A DNA stretch of 64,000 nt from Litoribacter populi (GCF_007483685.1 NZ_VMKN01000001.1:2595549-2659548); one strand, 5' to 3'. Numbered from the stretch's first letter, positions 44,409 to 52,945 are shown. The notes: generated by a model from the letters alone, not told the origin. Program-made: numbers and translations.

Positions 44409-44510
44409 TGTCTATTACGGCGATGATGGGCCAGTGATTACGGAGCATGCCGGGCCAGTGATTACGGGAATAACTGGGCCACTTTCCATGTGCAATTATG
44501 GGATTATATT

Positions 44511-45248
44511 TTAATTGTCCAACTTCTTTCTACTTCTCATAGATTCCCCTTCCAGTTCTATCCTGTGGGAGGAGTATACCAGCCTGTCAAGAACGGCATC
44601 TGCAATGCTGTCATCTCCGATGGTAGCATGCCACTGGGCCACCGGGATCTGTGAGGCTATGATGGTAGAGCTTTTCCCATACCTGTCCTCCATAACGTCC
44701 ATCAGGGCATGCCTGGCTTGGGTGTCCATGGGTGCCAGTCCAAAATCATCCAGGATCAATACCGCGGTTTTTTCCAGCTTTTTAAGTAGGTTATGGTAGG
44801 TGCCCTCCAGCTTTGCAAGCCGGACCGTGTCAAAAAATCTCGAGGTATTGTAATAAAGTGTTTTGTACCTGAACTGGCATGCCTTTACGCCGAGGCACTG
44901 GGCTAGGTGACTTTTTCCGCAACCTGTGGCACCGGTAAGTATGATGTTTTCCCTGTTGCGGATGAAGCCAAGCCCTAGCAGCCTTTCAAACACCGACCTG
45001 TCGAGATTACGTGAGGCATGGTAATCGATGTCAGTGGCGGCGGAAGCCTGCTTGAAACCGGCCTGGCGGATTAGGTTGTCAATCGTCCTGTTTTGCCTTT
45101 GTTCCCATTCGCTGTCGACCAACAAGGTCAACAGCTCATCGGCAGAAAATTCTTTGTAAAGGTTTTCGGTGAGCCGTTTGTGGTAAAGTTCGGCCATGGC
45201 CCCCATGCGCATCTGTTTCAATTTTTCGATTGTGTTGTATTCGTTCAT
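44511..45248 (-). CDS. istB: IS21 helper ATPase IstB
   Basis: 245 aa, complete. Walker A ILTGATGCGKSHLAQCLGVK (about 101-120) and Walker B TAVLILDDFGLAPMD (about 160-174), followed by EDRYGKSSTIIASQIPV. IstB is the AAA+ regulator that loads target DNA for the IstA transposase. It lies 43 bases after istA on the same strand, as usual. Confidence 0.95.
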   Translation of the reverse strand: MNEYNTIEKLKQMRMGAMAELYHKRLTENLYKEFSADELLTLLVDSEWEQRQNRTIDNLIRQAGFKQASAATDIDYHASRNLDRSVFERLLGLGFIRNRENIILTGATGCGKSHLAQCLGVKACQFRYKTLYYNTSRFFDTVRLAKLEGTYHNLLKKLEKTAVLILDDFGLAPMDTQARHALMDVMEDRYGKSSTIIASQIPVAQWHATIGDDSIADAVLDRLVYSSHRIELEGESMRSRKKLDN

Positions 45249-45291
45249 AGTTTATATGGATTGGTTTTTAATGTAGATGGGTTGAAGCCGC

Positions 45292-46830
45292 TCAACTGAA
45301 AAGCCCCCTGATGTTTTTGTGTTCAGGTGTCACTCGGTCCTCCGGAAAGGGGATCTCCTCCATATCCATTTTGTTCTGCAACACCCTTTCAAGGGTATGG
45401 TAAGAGGCTTTTTCGAATCCCAGAGCCCTTTTACAGGCCCTTTCCAGGCGCTCCGGTTCGTAGCTTTTCAAAAAGGCAAGGATCCCCTGGGCCTGCTTGT
45501 AGCCAATTTCGGGATAGTCATACTGCCCGATCAGCCTGCCGATGTACTCTTGGGTGTGGGGACCGACCTTTTGGGCTCTCCGGTGAAAAAATTCGGGGCT
45601 CCATTCATTGAAGTATTGGTGGCTGCTGGGCATATGGTCGCCCACTGTGATGTAGTGACCTGCTTTGAAGCTCCTTTTGTGGAAGGCTATCCTTTCCTGC
45701 CTGTGGAAGATCTCCACTATGTCCTGATTGTACTGTACTTCCACGGCCAGCCCGATATAGCGGTGGGGACAGCTGTAATAGTTCTTGTCCTCTCCCATGA
45801 AGACGTGGGAGGTTTTCTGGACTGTGGCTTTTTTATAGTTCCTGATACTATAAATACCACTTGGCAGGGGCTGAAGGAACTCTTTTTCAATATCGATGAA
45901 CTGGCTCCTCCTGCTGCCCTGTCCGTGGCTCAACAGATAATCGTTGAACTCCACCAATTTGTCGGCAATGGCATCGTTGAGCTCGGCCAGGCTGAAAAAG
46001 GTGTGGTTGCTCAGGGGGTAGTATATCCGTTGATAGACAATGGTTACCGTCCGCTCGACAAGGGCCTTGTCCTGTGGGCTGTAAGGGCGTGTGGGGTCAA
46101 GTGCACAGCCATAATGTTGTCCAAAATCGGCAAAAGTCTTGTTGAGTATGGGGGCATATTTTGAACTTTTGCTTACGGCAGACTTAAGGTTGTCCGGCAC
46201 CACCGCATAGGGGACGCCTCCTATCCATCCGAGGCAATGGACTAGGCAGCTGATAAAATCTTCACGGTTCTGGCTGGCCACGGCCTTGACGTAGGTATAT
46301 TGGCTACAGGGCATGATCCCCAAAAAAACCTCAACATCGATCTGTTCGCCGGTATGCCTGTCCACATAAAAGAGTTTCTTGCCGCAAAAGTCCACAAAAA
46401 GCTTTTCTCCGGCCCTGTGGGTCAGCTTTCCGCTAACATGGTGGCGTTTGCTCCATTGCCGGTAATGCCAGGTAAACTGGCTGTATTTATAGCCTTCCGG
46501 ATGTTTTGCAATATATGCCTTCCAAAGTGCCTGCAGGGTGCACCCGGGCTTTTTCATCTCTTTCTGGAAGTGTGGGAACTGTCCGGAAAGCTGTTCGTAC
46601 CGTTCCTTTTCCGTCTGGCTGTTTTGGGTGAAAAGTTCCTCAAGATCCTTTCCCTCAAGAGTCAGGAGCTCCCCGTACCCCAAGCCGAGTTCCTTGAACC
46701 GCTTGATGTACTCGTCTACGGTTTTCCGGTTGACACCCAAAAGGGCGGCCACCTTTCGGTTGCTCAAGCCTTTTTGCTTAAATGCTATCAAACTTCTTAA
46801 TTCCATGATGTTTATTCTTTGTCCTGCCAT
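45292..46830 (-). CDS. istA: IS21 transposase IstA
   Basis: 512 aa, complete. N-terminal HTH (SLIAFKQKGLSNRKVAALLG), DDE catalytic domain with D in KLFVDFCGKKL, D in YAVVPDNLKSAV and E in QDKALVERTVTIVYQ, and a C-terminal beta domain. It cuts and joins the element ends together with IstB. Confidence 0.95.
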   Translation of the reverse strand: MAGQRINIMELRSLIAFKQKGLSNRKVAALLGVNRKTVDEYIKRFKELGLGYGELLTLEGKDLEELFTQNSQTEKERYEQLSGQFPHFQKEMKKPGCTLQALWKAYIAKHPEGYKYSQFTWHYRQWSKRHHVSGKLTHRAGEKLFVDFCGKKLFYVDRHTGEQIDVEVFLGIMPCSQYTYVKAVASQNREDFISCLVHCLGWIGGVPYAVVPDNLKSAVSKSSKYAPILNKTFADFGQHYGCALDPTRPYSPQDKALVERTVTIVYQRIYYPLSNHTFFSLAELNDAIADKLVEFNDYLLSHGQGSRRSQFIDIEKEFLQPLPSGIYSIRNYKKATVQKTSHVFMGEDKNYYSCPHRYIGLAVEVQYNQDIVEIFHRQERIAFHKRSFKAGHYITVGDHMPSSHQYFNEWSPEFFHRRAQKVGPHTQEYIGRLIGQYDYPEIGYKQAQGILAFLKSYEPERLERACKRALGFEKASYHTLERVLQNKMDMEEIPFPEDRVTPEHKNIRGLFS

Positions 46831-47028
46831 GTAGATTGTTTTTAAAAACTACAAGGCTAATAATTATCATGGAAAGTGGCCCAATGACCTCCGGAATTCG
46901 AATGGGTTGCCGTAATTAAATGGCCCAATGACCTCCGGAAACAACGCCTGATTTTTGGCCCGTTGATTCCCGGAATGGCTGGCCCAGTATCAGCGTAAAC
47001 TATGGCCCAGTGACCTCCGTTTTAGACA

Positions 47029-47148
47029 CTTCTCCAACCGCTCAAAGGGGAACGGATCAGGATTCTGGGAAATGAGTAGGTCCATTTTTGCGGATATCCT
47101 TTCCGCTTTATCCTTAAGATCTCTTTTTAATAAGGGAATATCAAGCAT
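47029..47148 (-). pseudogene. 5' part of the small gene split by the IS21 element
   Basis: Starts at the ATG at 47148 with MLDIPLLKRDLKDKAERISA, then KMDLLISQNPDPFPFERLEK, broken by the IS after the Glu-Lys codons (GAGAAG), which are the duplicated target. The helical, charged protein belongs to no family that I recognise. Confidence 0.85.
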
Positions 47149-47330
47149 TATTTATTATCTAAACATTACAATGTTTATAATATAGACATATTTATGTAAA
47201 ATGTAAAGGGGCGGTTTAAGTTTTTCCCGATAAATGCTTTGAGATTCTAGGCCTATTGGTTAACGGATTATAAGATTAAAAAAAGTTACTTCTGGATCTT
47301 CCAACCCTCAATGAGAGATTAATATGGTGC

Positions 47331-47415
47331 GTCCCGCTGGGACTTATAAGCAGGCAGGTGTTGCTGACCGCCGGTTGCCACCGGCGGTTATTATATCGGC
47401 CGCTCCTAACGGAGC
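47331..47415. repeat. cluster of three REP-like palindromes
   Basis: GTCCC-GCT-GGGAC (47331-47343), ACCGCCGGT-TGCC-ACCGGCGGT (47367-47388) and GCTCC-TAAC-GGAGC (47402-47415) lie within 85 bases. Such clusters are dispersed in Bacteroidota genomes. The rest of 47149-47655 shows no supported gene. Confidence 0.7.
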
Positions 47416-47655
47416 TGTGATCACCCGTTGTGCAAATGTCTTCAGACTTCGCACCCCTGAGATGTGGGTCTCCGACTCGAGGGTATCGGTTACTATACCA
47501 AAGCAAAGATTAGAAGAAGCACAGAGAGATTTAGGTGAGAAGTAGGAAGTGAAGTGAAAAATCGGCTGTCCTGAGAAAAAGTTCAACTCCCCGCTTTGCG
47601 ATTTCTAAACCCCTAAACCAGACCGCAGGGCGAATAACCTTCTAAACTACCCAGT

Positions 47656-48309
47656 TTAAGCCTGCACTTTCAAAAACACCTTCTTAATCGTACTGTTTTC
47701 CTCTACTGCTTTCACTTGGAGTATCAATGGTCTTTTTGATTTATGGAAGACCTTGGAGTGGACCATCTTGATATATCCAATTGGTGTATCTCCTTTCAAT
47801 ACCTTAACTGCAAACCGGTCATAGGGATTGTCCGGCTCTTTTTCATAGGTCAATAAATCTCCGGGACGTAATATTCCTGGCTTGAGTTTAAACTGACTCA
47901 ATCCAGCAAGGTCTGTCAAAAACCTAAGCTCCTTCACAGGATTGTATTCCGCCAAGAATTCAAAATTATCGGTAGGGTTCAAACCTTGGGTATGGGCGAG
48001 CATGTAGTATTTATCCCCTTTAAACTTGGGGTCAATTTCCCAAAAATCAAAAAGGTCTTGAATATCTGACCTTTCTTGTTTCATAATCCTTTGACCAAAA
48101 ATTTCCAATACCCCGGATTTATATTCCTTTTCTAAATCCGGAAATTCAGTGTAAGGTGAAAAACCATCCTCCTGGGCTTGCTTAACCCCTTCAGACAAGT
48201 ATTTGAAAAGAACCCCATTGGTAGCGCTTCTTTTCAAAACGCCAACCCGATGTCTTCTTTTCCCCTGACCTTCTCTCCAGGTTAAATAAATAAGCCCAAT
48301 TTCTTTCAT
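47656..48309 (-). CDS. HIRAN-domain protein, partner of the HipA-like kinase
   Basis: 217 aa. The C-terminal half is a HIRAN domain (LRPGDLLTYEKEPDNPYDRF followed by AVKVLKGDTPIGYIK), a DNA-end or damaged-DNA binding fold. The N-terminal half (RVGVLKRSATNGVLFKYLSE; TEFPDLEKEYKSGVLEIFGQ) resembles the HipA N-terminal subdomain. It overlaps the kinase gene by 4 bases (ATGA). The pair may work as a split HipA-type toxin with a DNA sensor; which is the antidote is unknown. Confidence 0.72.
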   Translation of the reverse strand: MKEIGLIYLTWREGQGKRRHRVGVLKRSATNGVLFKYLSEGVKQAQEDGFSPYTEFPDLEKEYKSGVLEIFGQRIMKQERSDIQDLFDFWEIDPKFKGDKYYMLAHTQGLNPTDNFEFLAEYNPVKELRFLTDLAGLSQFKLKPGILRPGDLLTYEKEPDNPYDRFAVKVLKGDTPIGYIKMVHSKVFHKSKRPLILQVKAVEENSTIKKVFLKVQA

Positions 48310-49376
48310 AATAAGCTTTTGTAAATCTCATTTAGATGTTGAAAACGCGAAATTAGCAATTTCGTAATCAACTCTTTTCTTTCACTTGGTAATTTCTTGT
48401 CCGGAGCAACTTTTTGGAGTTCATCATCTACAGCAAATACTATTTTCCGGATTTTGTCTGGGTCGAACTTTTCTACTATCCGCTTTAAAGGCCACCTGAC
48501 GTATTCTTGATATTGATCTATAGCAGCAATTTTTTCAATAAGAAAAAAATGATTCAGCTTTTCGCCTTCCCAATGAATTTCTGCTTTACTCTTTCGTACA
48601 TAGCTATTAAATGCTTGCTTATCCTTTAATAATAAAGCCACTCTTTCATCATTGAGTTCCCGACCAAAGCAACATCCACTATCATATATCGGAGCAAACC
48701 GATTTTCTTTGGGGATCATTAATCGTGCCTGAACAATTTCTTTCTTGAGTCTTCCTTCTTTATTCGTATACAGGAATTTGATGATTTTTTTAACAAAATC
48801 AGGAAACCCATCTAAACTTTCATTTTCTACAGAGTCTGAAACTTCAGCGATAGATTGAGAAAAGGCGGAATGTTTAGTGATGATTGCCCAATTTTCCTGA
48901 TGACGGTCTCTATTGCCTATTAAAGCATCAAATACGATTACTTCTATTATATTTGAAATGTATTTTTCTAGCTTCAATACGGTTAATGATTCAGCAATTA
49001 AATGAAAGCCATATAAGTGCCTAGTTTTTGTATCTTCAGGTCGAAATGCAGAGTCAACAACCTGAAGGTATTTTCCCCCTTCAATTAATTCTTCTCCTGA
49101 TATACTTATCATTGATTTTGAGATACAACCAACGATGTCATTTCTAATAGCTATATGATAAGGCAAAATATCAAAGCCACATAATGCTCCAACTTCATAA
49201 GCAATTATCTCGGACCAGAACTCGTATTTGTAATCCATCTTACCCTTTTTGTAAGACTGCTTAAAATAATAAAGCTCCCCATCCTCTGGATTTTGATATA
49301 TTTTCTTATCTCTGGTGCCCCCTGTATTCCACCAAGGTTGTTCGTTCCAGGTATTGATTTCAAAAAGTTGTGCCAT
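48306..49376 (-). CDS. HipA/CtkA-like serine/threonine kinase
   Basis: 356 aa. Glycine-rich start WNTGGTRDKKIYQNPEDGEL YYFKQ gives the P-loop-like region with Lys; the catalytic loop is DALIGNRDRHQENWAII (about 163-179) and the Mg site YDSGCCFGREL (about 241-251). It lacks the HipA N-terminal subdomain, which seems to be on the neighbouring gene. HipA family members phosphorylate a translation factor or aminoacyl-tRNA synthetase and stop growth. Overlaps the HIRAN gene by 4 bases, and lies 11 bases after the hsdR stub. Confidence 0.8.
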   Translation of the reverse strand: MAQLFEINTWNEQPWWNTGGTRDKKIYQNPEDGELYYFKQSYKKGKMDYKYEFWSEIIAYEVGALCGFDILPYHIAIRNDIVGCISKSMISISGEELIEGGKYLQVVDSAFRPEDTKTRHLYGFHLIAESLTVLKLEKYISNIIEVIVFDALIGNRDRHQENWAIITKHSAFSQSIAEVSDSVENESLDGFPDFVKKIIKFLYTNKEGRLKKEIVQARLMIPKENRFAPIYDSGCCFGRELNDERVALLLKDKQAFNSYVRKSKAEIHWEGEKLNHFFLIEKIAAIDQYQEYVRWPLKRIVEKFDPDKIRKIVFAVDDELQKVAPDKKLPSERKELITKLLISRFQHLNEIYKSLL

Positions 49377-49387
49377 CTTAATTGGAA

Positions 49388-49654
49388 TTACAACCGCTCT
49401 CCATAACTAACCTGGTAAAAAGCCCTCCCCAGATCCTCATATTCCAGCGAAAGCGACAGTTCCGCGCAAATACGTTCCACATCCCCATCCGAAAGCACCG
49501 GATTGAGCCCATGGATCCTTTCAAAAAGAATGTCGGTAAAGATATTCGTCTCCGGGTCCCATTGCCGCCCCTTCAGCGAAAGGTAAGTATACCCCAACCT
49601 CACCAGGTGCAACACAGCCGGTATTTTAACTCTAGAATCCTCGTTGAAAGCCAT
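49388..49654 (-). pseudogene. N-terminal stub of type I restriction subunit HsdR
   Basis: 88 aa from the ATG at 49654. FNEDSRVKIPAVLHLVRLGY, then TYLSLKGRQWDPETNIFTDI matches the N-terminus of type I HsdR proteins, but translation ends after SLSLEYEDLGRAFYQVSYGERL, so the nuclease and helicase (about 900 residues) are lost. No hsdM or hsdS genes are present. Likely a remnant left by replacement with the kinase-HIRAN pair. A 12-base G run lies 62 bases upstream. Confidence 0.75.
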
Positions 49655-49715
49655 AGGCAAAAGTTACTTTAAAAATGGTGATGGGAAGATATTAAGGAAT
49701 TAGGGGATTTGCAAA

Positions 49716-49727
49716 GGGGGGGGGGGG
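49716..49727. repeat. homopolymeric run of 12 G
   Basis: AAA followed by twelve G, then ATAG, upstream of the hsdR stub and kinase genes (C-run in their sense strand). Long G runs slip during replication and can switch promoter spacing. Confidence 0.8.
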
Positions 49728-49872
49728 ATAGATTACCTTAACGACCTCGGGTATGAAAAGTAGGGCATTTCGAAGCTTCTAACAATACGCCTGAAACCAA
49801 GCTTGTAAAGTACCGAAACTTGCGGTAAACACCGCCCCCTTATGTTTTATTCCTATTTTTAGCAGAAGTTTC

Positions 49873-51117
49873 TTATTTTGGTAAATGATATAATTGAATT
49901 GCTAGTTTTAATTCTCGGTTCTTATCTCCGTTTATATGAAATCGATAGTTATACCAATTCTCATCTGTTTTATCTACAAATCCCAAGTAATTTTCATGCT
50001 CTTTGGTGGATCTCTCAACTTTCTCAAGAATAGAGGAAAAGTCTTTTTGTCGAACAAACATAACAACTGACGCTTTAGTATCTCTCCATGTCAAGTAATT
50101 CAATAGTTGGGAAATTGTCTTCAGATACCCTTTTTCCCCACTCCAAAATTTACATTCAGCAATGAAAATAACTGAACTGTCATACCTTAATTGAATGTCC
50201 GTTTTACCTGATTTATTGAAAGTCTCTCCGCTCGCACTTCCAAATTCGAAATTTGGATCAAGAGTCATTAGAATATGGTCTCTCAAATCTTCCTCTTCTT
50301 TGCCCTTGTACACACTCGGCATCCTTTCAAAGTTTTTACCGATATCATTAATTAATTTTAGAATATGTCGATAGTTGTTGTCATCAAGTGTTGGTTCAGG
50401 TTTAAACCCTTTTTCTAATACAGATGGTTTTATTGAGAGCTTTTCTCTAAATCTCGGCTGTGGAACGGAAAATGTCTCTGAAGTATTGGATTTCTTTTTT
50501 AGGGGAACACCCAAAGATGACAATAAATCATTTTTAGCAAAGAGCTTTTGTTTCCTTTGACTTAGAAGCGATTTTGTATTTGAAGCAAGTGAATTATTAA
50601 AATTTATTATGTCGTTTCTAAGAGTTTGATAATTCCGATGAACCCCACTTACCTCATTGTCAAAATCTTGCTTTATTTTTTGTGGGTCATTATTGAAGTT
50701 GATAAACTCGGCAACGATTGTATTCCCTTTAATGTGAAAATTTCCTCCACCACCAAGAGATATTGAGGAAGCCGGACAACTTGATAACAAATCGGCATCT
50801 CCTTCGACTGGTATTATAAACTGAATTATTTCCTTCTTGTACTTTTTACCTTCATATACATAAAAAGACATAGGAAAGTACTCCGCTGGAATATCCTCTT
50901 CGTAACTGTCCGCATAAACGTCCTCGAACATAATTTCAGGAACTTTCATTAAATATTGTTCAGTTATGTGGTTAACATATTCAGTTTCGTTCACATTCAA
51001 AATATAATCCTCTGTCTCGCTTTCAACAGTTCTTTTGATGCTATCTAAAGCAGATTCAAATTTATCTGAGATTCTTCCCGAACTAAATATTCTCGTACGA
51101 CTATTATATCTATACAT
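49873..51117 (-). CDS. PD-(D/E)XK nuclease-like protein
   Basis: 414 aa. The nuclease core is near the C-terminus: EEDLRDHILMTLDPNFEFGS, then KSGKTDIQLRYDSSVIFIAE with ECKFW (about 315-340), giving D...ExK. The N-terminal 200 residues (IIQFIIPVEGDADLLSSCPA; a beta-rich, glycine-containing part) are unrecognised. A lone one-gene cassette: no methyltransferase next to it, and repeat-like sequence on both sides. Possible single-protein defence nuclease. Confidence 0.7.
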   Translation of the reverse strand: MYRYNSRTRIFSSGRISDKFESALDSIKRTVESETEDYILNVNETEYVNHITEQYLMKVPEIMFEDVYADSYEEDIPAEYFPMSFYVYEGKKYKKEIIQFIIPVEGDADLLSSCPASSISLGGGGNFHIKGNTIVAEFINFNNDPQKIKQDFDNEVSGVHRNYQTLRNDIINFNNSLASNTKSLLSQRKQKLFAKNDLLSSLGVPLKKKSNTSETFSVPQPRFREKLSIKPSVLEKGFKPEPTLDDNNYRHILKLINDIGKNFERMPSVYKGKEEEDLRDHILMTLDPNFEFGSASGETFNKSGKTDIQLRYDSSVIFIAECKFWSGEKGYLKTISQLLNYLTWRDTKASVVMFVRQKDFSSILEKVERSTKEHENYLGFVDKTDENWYNYRFHINGDKNRELKLAIQLYHLPK

Positions 51118-51181
51118 CTTGGTTGTTCAAATTACCGATAGTGGTCAAGTATAAGTGTAGTGCTAGATTTCAGAGCGATTC

Positions 51182-51272
51182 ACTGTCCGCCCACCGTAAA
51201 GTTTCTCAATAGCAAAAATGCTCAATTTTAGCAGTCCAGACCGCAATATGCTTATACAATGTTGGCGGTAGT
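51182..51272. repeat. attC-like inverted-end region after the SLATT gene
   Basis: ACTGTCCGCCCAC (51182-51194) pairs with GTTGGCGGTAGT (51261-51272) over most positions, with about 65 bases between that hold smaller imperfect repeats (TAGCAAAAATGCTCAATTTTAGCA). It begins 2 bases after the SLATT gene stop. The same TCACTGTCCGCCC word occurs at the 35.5-kb palindrome. Confidence 0.45.
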
Positions 51273-51274
51273 TT

Positions 51275-51778
51275 TCATTCATTGTCAGGTAGAAAATTAA
51301 GTTCTTTTGGATATTTATTAAAAGATTTGACCTTCTTTTTCGCTTCATTGTAATGACTTTCTCTAACATACATCGTTTTTAAAGAATCCCACCTTGATTT
51401 AACTGAATTAATCTTGTCGTCAAGTTCTGGGTTATTAATTTGTGTTGTCAAAATCATTTCTATTTCATGCCGAATTCTCTCATACTCAATCCCTAATTCT
51501 CTGTGTTTCTCTGCCTTTTCACCTGGTCTAATAAACGATTGATAACCTGTTAAAATAGCTACAGCAAACAGAATTAAAGGCAAAAGATATTCTTTGACCC
51601 AAGGTTGTTCGATGAAAGGAAATCGATAAGTAAAAGCAACAACAGTAGATAGAATAAAAGCCCAAATACCTGCCCTACGCTCTGTGTGACTGAAAGATAT
51701 AGATTGGAAACAATGCGCATATTCAAGCTGATGAACCTTTCTCATCCAATCTAATAGCATAAGTTCCTTCTTACTCAT
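51275..51778 (-). CDS. SLATT-domain two-helix membrane effector
   Basis: 167 aa. Trp-containing N-terminal helix (LLDWMRKVHQLEYAHCFQSI), two membrane helices (about 38-52 and 63-84: AGIWAFILSTVVAFTY; LLPLILFAVAILTGYQSF) and a C-terminal coiled coil with HRELGIEYERIRHEIEM. This is the SLATT layout of membrane-permeabilising effectors in nucleotide-linked conflict systems. It overlaps the cupin-like gene by 4 bases (ATGA), so the two are a two-gene system. No CD-NTase or SLOG gene is nearby. Confidence 0.78.
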   Translation of the reverse strand: MSKKELMLLDWMRKVHQLEYAHCFQSISFSHTERRAGIWAFILSTVVAFTYRFPFIEQPWVKEYLLPLILFAVAILTGYQSFIRPGEKAEKHRELGIEYERIRHEIEMILTTQINNPELDDKINSVKSRWDSLKTMYVRESHYNEAKKKVKSFNKYPKELNFLPDNE

Positions 51779-52680
51779 AATTGACTGTCGATTTTATCCA
51801 ATAGGTATATTGGAGAGATATTCATTTTTCTATTTACTTCGGATTCGGTGATTTGCTTTGGTCCGATAACAAAAGATTCTCCTAAACCATCTTTTCCTGT
51901 GAATGAAAAAAATGTGGCTGAGCATTTCGGTGAATTTTTATGACCTGATTTATGAAGCTTACTTGGCTTAATTTCATAAACCGCCATTTCATGATGCACT
52001 TCTTCGCTGACTTTTATAAGTTCTGCATTAATATTCTTATTCACAGCTTTGGAGGTGTGTTGGTTAACTTCATTCAGAGAATCATTATAGATAACTTTAA
52101 AGAATGAGTGATTTGCATTTTTGGAATTCTTAATATACTCAAATCTGTCATTGACTATTTTCCCTGTTACTACCCAACTCTTTGCGAAAAAAGTATGAGA
52201 ATGGATCGAAAAGTCTTCCACTTTTTGCAAGTCCATATAATCATCGAGTGAATCATCCCAAATGTGCAAGCGTAAAAAGTCAAAGGTTTCTAATGTCTCT
52301 TCCTTCTTGTATATTGGAATAGATAAAAAGCCCTGTGAACCAATAGATGATATAATATAGTTTGAGGGAATTATTCTAATTGATTCTGAGATTAGTCGCC
52401 AAACTGCTTTTGTGTCAAGATACAAATTATTGTCTCTACATGAAATTATTTCACGAGTTCCTAGAAGTCTGTATATTAACGATTTTACAAACTTGTCAGT
52501 TTGCTTTTTTATAGCTTTTTGAAGGTCAATAATTGTTTGTCTTTCGCTTTTCTCAAAAAAGATTCTAAGCAGAACATCTTTAGAAACGATTTCATTTTTA
52601 AAGCTTTCGCTATAACCTTTAAGTATTGGCTCGTAAAAGCCAATAAACTCTTCTTTTGTGATTATTTGATTCTGCTTCAT
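51775..52680 (-). CDS. cupin-like (cysteine dioxygenase-like) protein paired with SLATT
   Basis: 301 aa. The first 115 residues are helical. Then LRLHIWDDSLDDYMD, FSIHSHTFFAKSWVVTGKI (H160-S-H162) and HHEMAVYEIKPSKLHKSGHKNS (H243) have the spacing of metal ligands in a double-stranded beta-helix (cupin) fold; strand VHHEMAVYEI and FTGKDGLGESFVIGP close the barrel. No named family recognised. It starts 24 bases after an imperfect palindrome and overlaps the SLATT gene. Inferred role: sensor or ligand-making partner for the membrane effector. Confidence 0.6.
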   Translation of the reverse strand: MKQNQIITKEEFIGFYEPILKGYSESFKNEIVSKDVLLRIFFEKSERQTIIDLQKAIKKQTDKFVKSLIYRLLGTREIISCRDNNLYLDTKAVWRLISESIRIIPSNYIISSIGSQGFLSIPIYKKEETLETFDFLRLHIWDDSLDDYMDLQKVEDFSIHSHTFFAKSWVVTGKIVNDRFEYIKNSKNANHSFFKVIYNDSLNEVNQHTSKAVNKNINAELIKVSEEVHHEMAVYEIKPSKLHKSGHKNSPKCSATFFSFTGKDGLGESFVIGPKQITESEVNRKMNISPIYLLDKIDSQL

Positions 52681-52704
52681 GTTTAGTTCATATTACCTCC
52701 AACG

Positions 52705-52783
52705 CAAAGTGTTTTAAACGCAATCCTGTCAAAAAATAACTATTCTATTTGACATTTCAAGATTGCGGTTTAAACAACTTGTC
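52705..52783. repeat. imperfect palindrome upstream of the SLATT operon
   Basis: AAAGTGTTTTAAACGCAATC (52706-52725) pairs with GATTGCGGTTTAAACAACTT (52761-52780) with a few bulges, and TGTCAAA with TTTGACA inside. Directly next to it, 52698-52704, is CCAACGC (GCGTTGG in the gene sense) before the gene start, resembling the end of an attC site. Confidence 0.5.
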
Positions 52784-52945
52784 CCATTCTTTCAGGATAG
52801 TTGGACTAAGCCGGGACACTCCTATATGTATTATTCCTTTTAGTTTGGGGCGCTTCGGTTGTTTTAGGTCAGATCTCGAGATTTTGGACAGCCCTCATTT
52901 CTCAGCGCCCAGCGCTCCAACTTCAGACCTTGGAATCACTCGAAT

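Larger units (their letters stand above)
44409..47028 (-). mobile_element. IS21-family insertion sequence
   Basis: 2620 bp. Ends are imperfect inverted repeats: TGTCTATTACGGCGATGATG at the left and, on the other strand, TGTCTAAAACGGAGGTCACT at the right. Inside both ends GGCCCA-containing motifs recur (for example TGGCCCAATGACCTCCGGA at 46870 and 46920), like transposase binding sites. It carries istA and istB and is flanked by a 6-bp direct repeat CTTCTC (44403-44408 and 47029-47034). The intact ends and target duplication point to a recent insertion. Confidence 0.9.

Noticed and set aside
45319-46164. 281-aa open frame on the plus strand
   Set aside because: Exactly antisense to the istA gene, which has full domain support.
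24173-52783. A true chromosomal integron
   Set aside because: attC-like palindromes are present but no integron integrase gene, the core consensus is loose, and some cassettes are convergent. Kept only as a hypothesis.
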